DNA from: Eubacterium sp. CAG:274
Lineage (GTDB): Bacteria > Bacillota > Clostridia > Lachnospirales > CAG-274
NCBI GenBank assembly: GCA_000432155.1
Contig: FR888474.1
Location: forward strand, 1 to 37,938
Length of the DNA stretch: 37,938 nt
Direction of reading: 5' to 3'
In this document: in pieces, positions 1 to 8,642 of the stretch
Position numbering within the stretch: position 1 is the first letter of the stretch
Layout: every line of letters starts with the position of its first letter
Program-made: the position numbers and the translations under genes
The notes under the pieces: generated by a model
The model's database searches: none
What the model was told of the DNA's origin: nothing
What the model saw: only the letters and a program-made list of their open reading frames with translations

Positions 1-9
1 TTTTAATGA

Positions 10-65
10 ATCGGAAAGATAAATCCGATGGCTTGCTTTTCAAGCCAAAAATAACGCAGTTATTT
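10..65 (+). other. Three consecutive hairpins upstream of the pectinesterase gene
   Basis: Three stem-loops follow one another: ATCGGA/TCCGAT (10-15 with 24-29), GGCTTG/CAAGCC (30-35 with 41-46) and AAATAAC/GTTATTT (49-55 with 59-65). The last is followed by GTTTT and could be a weak terminator for a gene left of the window. They lie upstream of the promoter at 95-123, so they are probably not in the pectinesterase leader unless an earlier promoter exists. No known riboswitch consensus was recognised. Confidence 0.4.
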
Positions 66-94
66 GTTTTGAACTGAAGATTTTTGAAAATTAC

Positions 95-123
95 TTGTGA
101 ATAAAGTATTAATATTGTATAAT
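95..123 (+). promoter_or_regulatory. Sigma-A type promoter for the pectinesterase gene
   Basis: TTGTGA at 95-100 and TATAAT at 118-123 are separated by 17 bases. Transcription would start near 130, leaving a leader of about 80 bases before the start codon at 211, which is preceded by an AAAGGAGG ribosome binding site. Confidence 0.6.
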
Positions 124-162
124 AATTTAAAACAAAATTAAAACGGATTTTTTAGGTTATAG

Positions 163-181
163 TTTTGTTTACGCAACAAAA
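163..181. promoter_or_regulatory. Inverted repeat in the pectinesterase leader, possible operator
   Basis: TTTTGTT at 163-169 and AACAAAA at 175-181 form a 7-base inverted repeat with a 5-base centre (TACGC). It lies between the -10 box and the ribosome binding site, a position where a repressor could block transcription. No regulator is assigned. Confidence 0.25.
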
Positions 182-210
182 ATGCTTATTAAAAAAAAAG
201 GAGGAATTTT

Positions 211-3200
211 ATGAAAAAATTCAAAAAAAGCATAAGCAGTTTACTTGCCTTTGTTATGGCAGTAGGACTTATGCTTTGCAATGTAGTTGTTGCAAGTGCT
301 TCAACAGCAACTACTTGGAATTTTGGCTCAGGTTCTAGCTACAGAGGTAACAGTAGTTACACTCAAACATTGCAAGGAGATGGGTCAGCAGAATATGACG
401 GATTAAAAGTTACGACTAAAAGCTCTGGGGGTAAGTTTTCTTTGTCTAATTCTAGTTGGGCACAAGTAAATACAGGAACACAGTTTGATATTCCTGTAGA
501 AGGAAATTCTACCATTACGGTAGCTACATATGCTGCAAATATGGCTTTTACTTATGGTAGTGATACTGTATCAGCAGAAAACAATGTTCTTACTGTAAAT
601 TACACAGGTGGTAGTGGATATGTAACTTTAGTAGCTGTAGACAGCAGCTACATAAGTTCTATTACCGTAACTCCAGTAGCTGATGAAGATGCACCAACAG
701 CTTTTGCTGATGAATGGAACTTTAGAAGTGGTTCATCATTAATAAATAACGGTGTAACATTGCAGAAAACTACTGGTACAGTTACTCAGGGAGATGCTGT
801 TTTAAAGATTGATGCCACAAGTGGTAAATGGAGTACAGCCAGAAGTGATTGGGCACAGGTAAATGCTGGTGTTAAAATTGAAGTACCTGTAAATACAGGT
901 GTTTATACAATATCTGCAACAACTTATGGTGAAAATGTAGATATGACAATTAACGGAGTAAGTACAAGTTCAGGTACAGCTAAGTGTGCCTATAGTATTG
1001 TAAATAACTCAAGTGCTAAGTATATTCCAATAGTTATTAACAGCAATAGCTACTTGGGTGTTATTAAAGTGACAGAGGAAACAGAGCTTGCTATTCCAGT
1101 TACAATAAGTGGTTCATTAGGCAGTTCAAAGGTAATATTTACAGATACTTTAACTGGTACTGAATACACTTCTGTTTCAGAAAGTGGAAATGTTACTTTA
1201 TTAAAAGACCATACTTATACAGTAAGTACAGATAATTCAAATATTAGTGCTAAAATTGACGGAAGCAATACATTTACATCAGCTGATACTACAGCAAAAA
1301 CTATTACTGTTGAAGGTTCAGCAGATATAACTGTTTCCGGTAAGATTACAAGTAAGGACAATGCTTTACAGGCAAGCAATATTACAAGCCTTACATTTGT
1401 AAATATGAATGATTCAAGTGTTACAGGTACAGCTACAGTAAACGATGACCTTACATACAGTGTTGAACTTAAAGCAGGTGATTATAATACAGTTGCTGTT
1501 ACAAACAATGGTTATTATACAAGTAACAGAGTAAAGGTTGGAGAAACAGCAATTACAGATGAAGAAGTTTACTTTACAAAGAGTACATATGAAACTTATT
1601 GTTTACCAATAGATTTAAAGAGTAGTTTACCGGCTTTAACATACAGCAGTGGCATTTTATATAACAATGACACTTCTGTAAAGGCAAACAGTGGCACTAC
1701 AATTACTGTTCCAGTAAGTGGAAAGCAGAAGGTTACAGTTGCCGGTTGGTATTCAGGTACTTGGAATATAAACGGTTCAAACTCTGTTACAGCAAGTGAC
1801 TTAAACAGTGCAAACAATCCAGCTACAAATTCATATATAACAGACGGCAGTGAAACAACAGTTACTGTAAACATTACAGCTAACAACACATATCTTTACT
1901 GGATAAATGTTGAAGATTATAGTGCCGTTTCATACACAAACATTATTAATGTTCCTGGTGATTACGATACACTTACAGAGGCTGTTTCAGCAATTCAAAA
2001 TATGACAGACAGACCTGACGGTGAAGCCGGTAGAGTTGTAATTAATCTTACAGACGATATTCAGGAACAGGTACTTGTAGATACACCTTATGTTAGTATT
2101 AATGGTAATGGACACACTATTTCTTGGTACTATGGTACAACAGGTAAATATTATTCTGTTGATAAAAATGGCTACTACAACGAAGAACTTTTCCACGACA
2201 AGTATGAATTGACAAGTGCAAGTGGAAGCCTTTGGGGTGGTGTAGTAATTGTAAAAGGTGACTACTTCTATGCTGAAAATGTTACATTTAAAAATACTTA
2301 CAACTATGAAGTAACAGATAAGGAAGTTGAAGACGGTGCTGTTCAGACTTTAAGCACAGGAGATGTTACAAGAACAAAGGGAACTGATGTAACAGCTTAT
2401 GCTTACAAGGAAAGAGCTAATGCTCTTATAACAGATGCAAATTATGTTGAGTGCTACAAATGTAATATTTTAAGTAGTCAGGATACTTTAGGTGTAAATG
2501 GTCAAAGAAGTGGCACTTATGCTTATTTCAAGGATTGTAAAATTGGTGGTAATGTAGACTATATTTGTGGTGGCGGAAATATGGTATTTGATGACTGTAC
2601 TCTTGAGCTTTACGGATATAGTGACAAGGGAAATGCTGGATATATTACAGCAGCACAAAGTACAAAATATTTATTCAGAAATTGTACTATAACAGGTAAT
2701 GATAATGGAAATTCTACACAGGCTACAGCATACTATGGCAGACCTTGGACATCAGGTGCTGATGTTAAGTTTATAAATACTCAGACAAATGGTCGTGTAG
2801 TTGCAAAAGGCTGGGCAGATTGGTCTAATGGTACAACAGCAGAAGATGCTACAGGTTTTGGCGAATACTGTAACTTAAATAGTGACGGTACTGAATTTAA
2901 GTCAAGTATTACATCTAAACAGCTTACAGCGACACAGTACAACAGCATTGTTGCGACAGTTGAAAGTGATTACTTAGGAAATTGGACACCAGCTCATTAT
3001 GTGTCAACTATGGCTGTAAACAACAGTGGTTCCATCGGAGCAGATGCTATTAACAATGTTAAAATAAATAGTGGCAATGATTTATTGCTCTACAGTTTTG
3101 TAAATGACAATAGTCTTGAAAATGCCGGTGAAATTGGTTTTGTACTTTCTACAGTAAATAGTCTTTTCAACAAAGAAACTGTTTACACAGATGAAAATGC

Positions 3201-3390
3201 CTATAAGAAAATAGTTTACACAGATGAAAATGGTGCGGAGAATACAATAACAGCTCCTGATAATATGAGTATATTTGCCTATGTTGTTAACGATATTGGT
3301 GATAGCAACGATACATTATATGTCAGAACTATCCAGAAAAATGATGGAGAGAGCATATATGGTATTTGTGCAGAAATATCACTTGGTTAA
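211..3390 (+). CDS. Secreted multidomain pectin methylesterase (CE8 type)
   Basis: It removes methyl esters from homogalacturonan outside the cell, exposing it to pectate lyases. A signal peptide covers about residues 1-31. Two tandem modules follow (about 34-153 and 165-288), each opening with a TWNF or EWNF motif and carrying a WAQVN motif, with a degenerate third copy near 455-568. The CE8 beta-helix domain spans about 575-920: QDTL gives the acid/base Asp758, NVDYI the nucleophile Asp783, and GRPW the substrate-binding Arg844. A further domain of unknown type fills about 930-1059. At 1059 residues it is far longer than the usual 300-400 residue catalytic domain because of these modules. 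I see no dockerin, LPXTG or S-layer anchor, so it is probably released or held by its modules. The start has an AAAGGAGG site 7-8 bases upstream. The small peptide gene at 3416 follows after 25 bases. Confidence 0.9.
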   Translation: MKKFKKSISSLLAFVMAVGLMLCNVVVASASTATTWNFGSGSSYRGNSSYTQTLQGDGSAEYDGLKVTTKSSGGKFSLSNSSWAQVNTGTQFDIPVEGNSTITVATYAANMAFTYGSDTVSAENNVLTVNYTGGSGYVTLVAVDSSYISSITVTPVADEDAPTAFADEWNFRSGSSLINNGVTLQKTTGTVTQGDAVLKIDATSGKWSTARSDWAQVNAGVKIEVPVNTGVYTISATTYGENVDMTINGVSTSSGTAKCAYSIVNNSSAKYIPIVINSNSYLGVIKVTEETELAIPVTISGSLGSSKVIFTDTLTGTEYTSVSESGNVTLLKDHTYTVSTDNSNISAKIDGSNTFTSADTTAKTITVEGSADITVSGKITSKDNALQASNITSLTFVNMNDSSVTGTATVNDDLTYSVELKAGDYNTVAVTNNGYYTSNRVKVGETAITDEEVYFTKSTYETYCLPIDLKSSLPALTYSSGILYNNDTSVKANSGTTITVPVSGKQKVTVAGWYSGTWNINGSNSVTASDLNSANNPATNSYITDGSETTVTVNITANNTYLYWINVEDYSAVSYTNIINVPGDYDTLTEAVSAIQNMTDRPDGEAGRVVINLTDDIQEQVLVDTPYVSINGNGHTISWYYGTTGKYYSVDKNGYYNEELFHDKYELTSASGSLWGGVVIVKGDYFYAENVTFKNTYNYEVTDKEVEDGAVQTLSTGDVTRTKGTDVTAYAYKERANALITDANYVECYKCNILSSQDTLGVNGQRSGTYAYFKDCKIGGNVDYICGGGNMVFDDCTLELYGYSDKGNAGYITAAQSTKYLFRNCTITGNDNGNSTQATAYYGRPWTSGADVKFINTQTNGRVVAKGWADWSNGTTAEDATGFGEYCNLNSDGTEFKSSITSKQLTATQYNSIVATVESDYLGNWTPAHYVSTMAVNNSGSIGADAINNVKINSGNDLLLYSFVNDNSLENAGEIGFVLSTVNSLFNKETVYTDENAYKKIVYTDENGAENTITAPDNMSIFAYVVNDIGDSNDTLYVRTIQKNDGESIYGICAEISLG

Positions 3391-3415
3391 TTTAGATATA
3401 TAGGAGGTAGGATAT

Positions 3416-3565
3416 ATGAAAAAGACATATTATAATCCAGAAGTTGATATTGTGGAATTTAAGTTAATTGATAAAACAAGCTTAAATGCTTTATCAGCTG
3501 GTGGAACAAATACTACTGTTACAAATCAGTTGAGAAATGTAAGTTTAAGTAGGTTAAATAAATAG
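3416..3565 (+). CDS. 49-residue peptide with a double-glycine-like motif, behind the pectinesterase
   Basis: I do not recognise a named family. The ORF has a strong ribosome binding site (AGGAGG at 3402-3407) and a perfect terminator right behind it, so it is very likely translated. The first 30 residues are charged and hydrophobic, starting MKKTYYNPEVDIVEF and ending LNALSAGG. The last 19 residues are polar and rich in Thr, Asn and Ser. This layout resembles a double-glycine leader plus core peptide. It also resembles the small MKK-x-Y-x-x-PE peptides I recall from other gut Firmicutes. There is no hydrophobic signal segment. No peptidase-containing exporter or maturation enzyme is nearby. 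Both role and export are open. Confidence 0.6.
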   Translation: MKKTYYNPEVDIVEFKLIDKTSLNALSAGGTNTTVTNQLRNVSLSRLNK

Positions 3566-3571
3566 TAAAGG

Positions 3572-3602
3572 TCGAGGTGGTTTAGGCTACCTCGATTTTT
3601 TT
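3572..3602 (+). terminator. Rho-independent terminator after the peptide gene
   Basis: TCGAGGT (3572-3578) pairs with ACCTCGA (3589-3595) around a 10-base loop and is followed by seven T. It closes the esterase-peptide unit. Confidence 0.85.
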
Positions 3603-3863
3603 GGTATATTAAAGGCAAAATAGGGCAAAAAATAATTATATAAATTATATTTAATGCCTTATTAATAAAAATGCAAATTTGTCGAAATACAGTAAAAAAT
3701 GTACTTGGAAACAACCGGTTAAATGTAAATTGTGGTATAGACAAGTGTATAAAAAAATGTTATAATAAATATCACGGATAGTTTAATTTGGGTTAGAATA
3801 CCGTATTTTGTAATCGGTTTTTTTAGAAAGAGAAATTTACATTTCAAAGAATGAGGTAATTAA
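3603..3863. other. Intergenic stretch with the flavoprotein promoter
   Basis: About 260 AT-rich bases. TAGACA (3738-3743) and TATAAT (3761-3766), 17 bases apart, form a likely promoter for the gene at 3864. A weak ACCG/CGGT hairpin followed by T residues lies in the leader near 3800-3825. The start codon is preceded by GAGG at a 7-base distance. No further gene is supported. Confidence 0.5.
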
Positions 3864-4910
3864 ATGAAAGAATTAGTAATCGGTGATTTAGTAGCCAAGG
3901 TACCCATTATACAAGGTGGTATGGGTGTAGGTGTTAGCCTTGGTGGACTTGCCGGAGCAGTTGCCAAAGAAGGCGGCATAGGGGTTATTTCTGCAGCTCA
4001 GCCTGGTTTCAGAGAAGATGATTTTTATACTAATACATTTGAAGCCAATATGAGAGCCTTAAATAGAGAAATTAAAAAGGCAAAAGAAATTTCAAACGGC
4101 GGTATCGTTGGTGTAAATATTATGGTTGCTGTTACACATTACAGCGATTTTGTAAAGTGCTGTATTGATAGTGGTGCTGATATTATTATTTCTGGTGCAG
4201 GTCTTCCTATGGACCTTCCTAAGTTTGCTGAGGGTAGCGATATAAAATTAGCTCCTATTGTATCTTCAGCTAAAGCCTGTAAGCTTATACTTGGCAGATG
4301 GATTAAGAAATTCAACAAGGTTGCTGACCTTGTTGTTATTGAAGGTCCAAAGGCCGGTGGACATTTAGGCTTTAAGGTAGATGAAATATCTGAAAAACAG
4401 GATAATTACGATAACGATATAAAGGAAATAATTGCCTGTGTCAAGGACTTTGAAGAAAGTACAGGAAAGAAAATTCCAGTAGTATTTGCTGGTGGTGTTT
4501 TTGATAGAAAAGATATTGACCATTGTTTTGAATTAGGTCTTGACGGTGTTCAGATGGCTACTCGTTTTGTAGCAACAGAAGAATGTGATGCTGATGTAGC
4601 ATTTAAGCAGGCTTATGTTGATGCAAAGCCAGGAGATGCTGTTATTGTTAAAAGTCCTGTAGGTATGCCAGGTAGAGCATTAAACAACAACTTTATTGCA
4701 AATATTGTGCCAGAGGGTTGTAAAATAAAGAGATGTTTTAACTGTCTTACTCATTGTGACCCTAAAACAATACCATACTGTATATCGCAGGCACTTTTCA
4801 ATGGTGCAAATGGTGATATTGACCATGGTCTTATTTTCTGTGGAGCAAATGTTGCAAAGGTAGATAAAATAACTACTGTCCACGAAATTTTTGAAGAACT
4901 TACAAAATAA
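3864..4910 (+). CDS. NAD(P)H-dependent flavin oxidoreductase, nitronate monooxygenase-like
   Basis: This is an FMN-binding TIM-barrel protein of the nitronate monooxygenase / FabK-like group (old name 2-nitropropane dioxygenase). Family signatures are the N-terminal PIIQGGMGVGVS segment (about residues 14-25), the GPKAGGHLG phosphate-binding segment near the middle and the VFAGGVFD segment after it. The C-terminus has a cysteine-rich piece (RCFNCLTHC) also seen in clostridial members. Length (348 residues) is normal for the family. The substrate cannot be told from sequence: it could detoxify nitronates or act as an enoyl-ACP reductase relative. No fatty-acid genes are adjacent, which argues against FabK. 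The SseB-family gene follows after 19 bases and is probably co-transcribed. Confidence 0.8.
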   Translation: MKELVIGDLVAKVPIIQGGMGVGVSLGGLAGAVAKEGGIGVISAAQPGFREDDFYTNTFEANMRALNREIKKAKEISNGGIVGVNIMVAVTHYSDFVKCCIDSGADIIISGAGLPMDLPKFAEGSDIKLAPIVSSAKACKLILGRWIKKFNKVADLVVIEGPKAGGHLGFKVDEISEKQDNYDNDIKEIIACVKDFEESTGKKIPVVFAGGVFDRKDIDHCFELGLDGVQMATRFVATEECDADVAFKQAYVDAKPGDAVIVKSPVGMPGRALNNNFIANIVPEGCKIKRCFNCLTHCDPKTIPYCISQALFNGANGDIDHGLIFCGANVAKVDKITTVHEIFEELTK

Positions 4911-4929
4911 TTTTTAGAGGTATAGATTT

Positions 4930-5721
4930 ATGAATGACTTAAATGTAGATAACAAAAAATTGATTGACGCAATGAAGATGATGCGTGAAAATCCAACTGA
5001 AATTGTAAAAAATGAATTTCTTGAACAGGTTTTTGCAGCTAACTTTATTGTTCCAGCAACTATTACTCCAGAACCAGTAGACGGTAAAATTCTTGAAGAT
5101 TCTAAGATTTCTTTCTTCTTCTTACAGAATAAAGAAAAGAAGAACTATATTTTAACTTTCTCTGCTCCAGAACAGTACCTTTTCTGGAAGGAACACAGAA
5201 GAGATACTAGCAAGAAGATTACTGTTTTAAATTATGGTTATGACCAGCTTGCAAAGATTGTTATGGATTATCCTACTCTTTTCGGTGGTTTCCTTATTGA
5301 CCCTAATGGTTATAACTTTGCTATTGAAAATGACCTTATTCGTGATATTGATAAGGCTAAAAATCCAGAAGTTGCAGTTGAGCCTGTAAGAATTCTTCCT
5401 AAGGAAGGTATGGGTCTTGAACCAGCTGACCCTAAGGGTCTTGAACCTTTATTAGAAGCAATTTCTAAGTATTTAGATACTGAAAATAGTGTTAGAGCTG
5501 CTTACCTTATGAAAACTGTAAGAAGAGGCGATACTCTCCCTACACTTATTGTTGTAGTTGACTTCGTAGGTGGTAGAATGAAGTACCTCTTTGATGGTAT
5601 TGCTACAGTTGCAAGAGGTACTGTTGATAATTGTGAATCTCTTGGTCTTATGCCAGCAAGTGACAAGATTGCTGGACATGCTATTGAAAATGTAGAACCA
5701 TTCTACAAGAAAAAGAAATAA
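4930..5721 (+). CDS. SseB-family protein
   Basis: This 263-residue cytoplasmic protein resembles the SseB family. The N-terminal domain spans about residues 10-135, with strands such as FVVP-like FIVPATI, ISFFFLQN and YILTFSAPEQY followed by an FGGFLIDPNG segment. A C-terminal SseB_C-like domain spans about 150-260, with VRAAYLMK and TLIVVVDF. SseB was named for an effect on serine sensitivity in Escherichia coli. Its biochemical role is unsettled, so no reaction is assigned. It follows the flavoprotein gene after 19 bases and is closed by two terminators in a row, indicating a two-gene operon. Confidence 0.75.
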   Translation: MNDLNVDNKKLIDAMKMMRENPTEIVKNEFLEQVFAANFIVPATITPEPVDGKILEDSKISFFFLQNKEKKNYILTFSAPEQYLFWKEHRRDTSKKITVLNYGYDQLAKIVMDYPTLFGGFLIDPNGYNFAIENDLIRDIDKAKNPEVAVEPVRILPKEGMGLEPADPKGLEPLLEAISKYLDTENSVRAAYLMKTVRRGDTLPTLIVVVDFVGGRMKYLFDGIATVARGTVDNCESLGLMPASDKIAGHAIENVEPFYKKKK

Positions 5722-5733
5722 TTGATAAATTTT

Positions 5734-5764
5734 GGCTGTCATAGAAATTATGACAGCCTTTGTT
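5734..5764 (+). terminator. Terminator after the SseB-family gene (first of two)
   Basis: GGCTGTCATA (5734-5743) pairs with TATGACAGCC (5749-5758) around GAAAT, followed by a T-rich tail. Confidence 0.85.
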
Positions 5765-5785
5765 TGTGTTATAACGAAATAATCT

Positions 5786-5815
5786 AATGGCTATGACAAA
5801 TTAAGCCATTTTTTT
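5786..5815 (+). terminator. Second tandem terminator
   Basis: AATGGCT (5786-5792) pairs with AGCCATT (5804-5810), followed by TTTTT. It backs up the first hairpin and insulates the polysaccharide operon. Confidence 0.7.
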
Positions 5816-5894
5816 GTTATTAGGGTGTTTTTATGGAAGTTTTAGACTTATGATTTAAGAATTATTGAATATTAGGTCTTATTTGCAAAAAAAT

Positions 5895-5937
5895 GTTTTT
5901 TTTGAGTTGGATTTAGTGTATAATATAACATTATACT
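5895..5937 (+). promoter_or_regulatory. Probable promoter of the polysaccharide operon
   Basis: A clear TATAAT lies at 5919-5924, with a second candidate TATACT at 5932-5937. The -35 region is only a run of T and is weak. The position, about 40 bases before the first gene and after two terminators, makes this the likely operon promoter. Confidence 0.4.
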
Positions 5938-5964
5938 ATAAAATAGGAGAGGTATGCAAAAAAT

Positions 5965-7359
5965 ATGAAAAACCATTCTATTAAATTTGTTAAATATATA
6001 TTTTATATTATATTATTAATAATAATGTTTTTTTTATTTAACAATTTTTTTGAATCATTTTACAAGGTAACAAGTGTTAATTTAGATATTCAAGGCAACG
6101 ATATGGGTCGAAGACCTATAGAGGTTTTCTATGCCTTTAATGGAACTGACGATTATAATGGAGAAAATATGGTGGGCATTGATAGCAAAACCAACGGAGA
6201 GTTTAGCTACAATGGAGGTATTGCTTTGCCTTGCGAGGGTGTAAGCAAGTTTAGAATTGATTTAGGAAACGGAAAAGACAAGCTGATTACCATAAAAGAT
6301 GTAGAATATAGAGATTATTATGGCAAGTGCAAATTTGATATTAGAGATATTGCAAAATATTCTATGAATGATATTGAAGTAGTAAGTGTTGACGATAATG
6401 AGCTTGTAGTCAAAAGTGTAAGTCGTGACGGCATTACAGAACCTGACCCATATATTGAATTTAAGGATTTAAAGGTTATTCCATACAAAAACCATAGTAA
6501 TGTATACGCCTTAATTTCTGCTATTATAATGACTATAATATTATATAGATTTGTTAGATTAAAGGCTATATACACTCTTTTTGCTGATTTTTGGAGTTCA
6601 AGAAAATTGATTTTTGCTCTTGCAAAAAATGATTTTAAAACAAAATATTCAGGTTCTTATTTCGGTGTTATTTGGTCCTTTGTACAGCCTGTATGTACAA
6701 TATTGGTATTTTGGTTTGTATTTCAGGTAGGCTTTAGAAGTAACGATATAGGAAATATTCCTTATATACTTTGGTTTGCTAGTGGACTTATTCCTTGGTT
6801 TTTCTTTTCTGAGGCTTGGAATTCAGCTACAAATTCTCTTACAGAATATAGTTTCTTAGTTAAGAAAGTAGTGTTCAAGGTTCATATTTTGCCTCTTGTA
6901 AAAGTAATATCTAATCTCTTTGTCCATATTTTCTTTGTTGTTTTTTTAGTATTATTCTTTATTGTATATGGTATAGAGCCTCAGGTATATTGGTTACAGA
7001 TAATCTATTACAGTTTTTCAATGATAATGCTTGTAATAAGTTTAAGCTACATTACAGCTACTCTTGTAGTATTCTTTAAGGATTTAGGTCAGATAATGAA
7101 TATTATTTTGCAGTTCGGTATGTGGCTTACACCAATAATGTGGCAAATAGATATGATACCAGATAGATTTATGTGGTTGTTTAAACTTAATCCTATGTAC
7201 TATGTTGTACAGGGATACAGAGATAGTATGATATACAATGTGCCTTTTTACAACAATATTAAGCAGACATTGTATTTTTGGCTTGTAGTTATGGTATTTA
7301 TGTTAATAGGAAGCTTACTCTATAGAAAGTTAAAGCCACATTTTGCAGATGTGTTGTAA
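5965..7359 (+). CDS. Polysaccharide ABC exporter permease (Wzm/TagG type) with extra extracytoplasmic domain
   Basis: This is the membrane subunit of an ABC-2 exporter that would move a finished lipid-linked polysaccharide across the membrane, paired with the ATPase at 7374. The ABC-2 core spans about residues 212-464, with KYSGSYFGVIWSFVQP at its start and about six membrane segments. It is preceded by an unusual extension: a membrane helix at about 8-28, a soluble beta-rich domain at about 35-175, and a second helix at about 179-197. Wzm and TagG proteins are usually near 260 residues, so about 200 residues are added. AGGAGAGG lies 12 bases before the ATG. A 5-codon mini-ORF (ATG at 5954, stop overlapping this ATG) sits between and might couple translation. 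The ATPase gene follows after 14 bases. Confidence 0.88.
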   Translation: MKNHSIKFVKYIFYIILLIIMFFLFNNFFESFYKVTSVNLDIQGNDMGRRPIEVFYAFNGTDDYNGENMVGIDSKTNGEFSYNGGIALPCEGVSKFRIDLGNGKDKLITIKDVEYRDYYGKCKFDIRDIAKYSMNDIEVVSVDDNELVVKSVSRDGITEPDPYIEFKDLKVIPYKNHSNVYALISAIIMTIILYRFVRLKAIYTLFADFWSSRKLIFALAKNDFKTKYSGSYFGVIWSFVQPVCTILVFWFVFQVGFRSNDIGNIPYILWFASGLIPWFFFSEAWNSATNSLTEYSFLVKKVVFKVHILPLVKVISNLFVHIFFVVFLVLFFIVYGIEPQVYWLQIIYYSFSMIMLVISLSYITATLVVFFKDLGQIMNIILQFGMWLTPIMWQIDMIPDRFMWLFKLNPMYYVVQGYRDSMIYNVPFYNNIKQTLYFWLVVMVFMLIGSLLYRKLKPHFADVL

Positions 7360-7373
7360 GGAGAAAGTAATAT

Positions 7374-8627
7374 ATGGATAATGTAATAAGTGTAAAAGAT
7401 TTAAGTAAGGTTTATAGATTATATGACAAGCCTATAGACAGATTAAAGGAAAGTCTTAATATTTTTCACAAAAGTTATCATAAGGAATATTATGCACTTA
7501 ATAATCTTAGTTTTGACATAAAGCGTGGAGAAACTGTTGGTATAATTGGTATAAATGGTGCAGGTAAATCAACACTTTTGAAAATAATAACAGGTGTTCT
7601 TACGCCTACTGGTGGAAATATTGAGGTAAAAGGAAAAATATCTGCGTTGCTTGAATTAGGTGCTGGCTTTAATATGGAGTATACAGGTATTGAAAACATA
7701 TACTTAAATGGCACAATGATGGGCTTTTCTAAGGAAGAAGTAGATAAAAAACTTGATGATATTTTAGACTTTGCAGATATAGGAGATTTCGTAAATCAGC
7801 CAGTAAAAACATATTCAAGTGGTATGTTTGTCAGACTTGCCTTTGCTGTAGCTATTAATGTTGAGCCGGATATATTGGTTATAGATGAGGCATTAAGTGT
7901 TGGCGATGTTTTCTTCCAGCAAAAATGCTATAAAAAAATAAAGGAATTGGCAGGTAAATCTACAGTCCTTATTGTTTCTCACGACTTAAATGCTATGACA
8001 AAATTCTGTGAAAGAATTATAGTTATGTCAGCAGGACAGAAAGTTTTTGACGGAGAACCTAATGAGGCTATAGCTAAGTACTTTAAATTAAAGCAAGGTG
8101 CGTTAAGAAATGACAAAAAATCTATAGAATTAAATAATAGCGATTTTGAAATGTACAAAGCCCCTGATGAAAATTCATATAGTGGAAAAATGGATGTTAT
8201 TATAGAAAAGTATTTTTATTCTATTGATAATGAGCCTTTTTCAGAGGTATGTCAAAAAGATGACGAGTTTAAGATTTCGCTAGTTATTAATTCTAAAATA
8301 GATATAGAAAGCCCAATTATTGGTTTTCAGATAAGAGATAAATATGGTAATGAGGTTTTTGGACAGACTTCACTTACATCTCCTGTAGAGCAGGGGGCTA
8401 TAAAACAGGGCAGAAATATTATAAACTTTGCCTTTGATTGGCCTGAAATAAGAGAGGGCGATTATTTTATTACCATAGGTATAGGTAATGGTACAGAGGT
8501 ACTTAATCAGGTTGAGGAATGTTGGATTAATAATACTATTCATATTACAGCAACAACTCATGGAAAAACTATATTTGGTATTTTTAATCACGATATGAAG
8601 GAATTTGAGATAAGTAAAATAGACTAA
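7374..8627 (+). CDS. Polysaccharide ABC exporter ATPase (Wzt/TagH type) with C-terminal substrate domain
   Basis: It powers the permease at 5965. The nucleotide-binding domain has Walker A GINGAGKST (59-67), signature YSSGMFVRLAFA (about 147-158), Walker B ILVIDEA with Asp171 and Glu172, and switch His203. A beta-rich C-terminal domain covers about 250-417. In Wzt proteins of the Escherichia coli O8/O9a type, such a domain recognises a modified glycan end and couples export to chain completion. The presence of this domain next to a methyltransferase-coiled-coil gene suggests the same logic here. The start has AAGGAG 8-10 bases upstream. The next gene follows after 15 bases. Confidence 0.9.
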   Translation: MDNVISVKDLSKVYRLYDKPIDRLKESLNIFHKSYHKEYYALNNLSFDIKRGETVGIIGINGAGKSTLLKIITGVLTPTGGNIEVKGKISALLELGAGFNMEYTGIENIYLNGTMMGFSKEEVDKKLDDILDFADIGDFVNQPVKTYSSGMFVRLAFAVAINVEPDILVIDEALSVGDVFFQQKCYKKIKELAGKSTVLIVSHDLNAMTKFCERIIVMSAGQKVFDGEPNEAIAKYFKLKQGALRNDKKSIELNNSDFEMYKAPDENSYSGKMDVIIEKYFYSIDNEPFSEVCQKDDEFKISLVINSKIDIESPIIGFQIRDKYGNEVFGQTSLTSPVEQGAIKQGRNIINFAFDWPEIREGDYFITIGIGNGTEVLNQVEECWINNTIHITATTHGKTIFGIFNHDMKEFEISKID

Positions 8628-8642
8628 GGAAGGTAAAAAGAT

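Noticed and set aside
10..65. Hairpin series as a c-di-GMP or other riboswitch for the pectinesterase
   Set aside because: Conserved cores of known classes are missing and the series lies upstream of the best promoter; kept only as unassigned hairpins or a weak terminator.
3526..3744. Minus-strand small ORF of 72 codons across the terminator at 3572-3602
   Set aside because: It crosses a perfect terminator and the end of the peptide gene and lacks a ribosome binding site.
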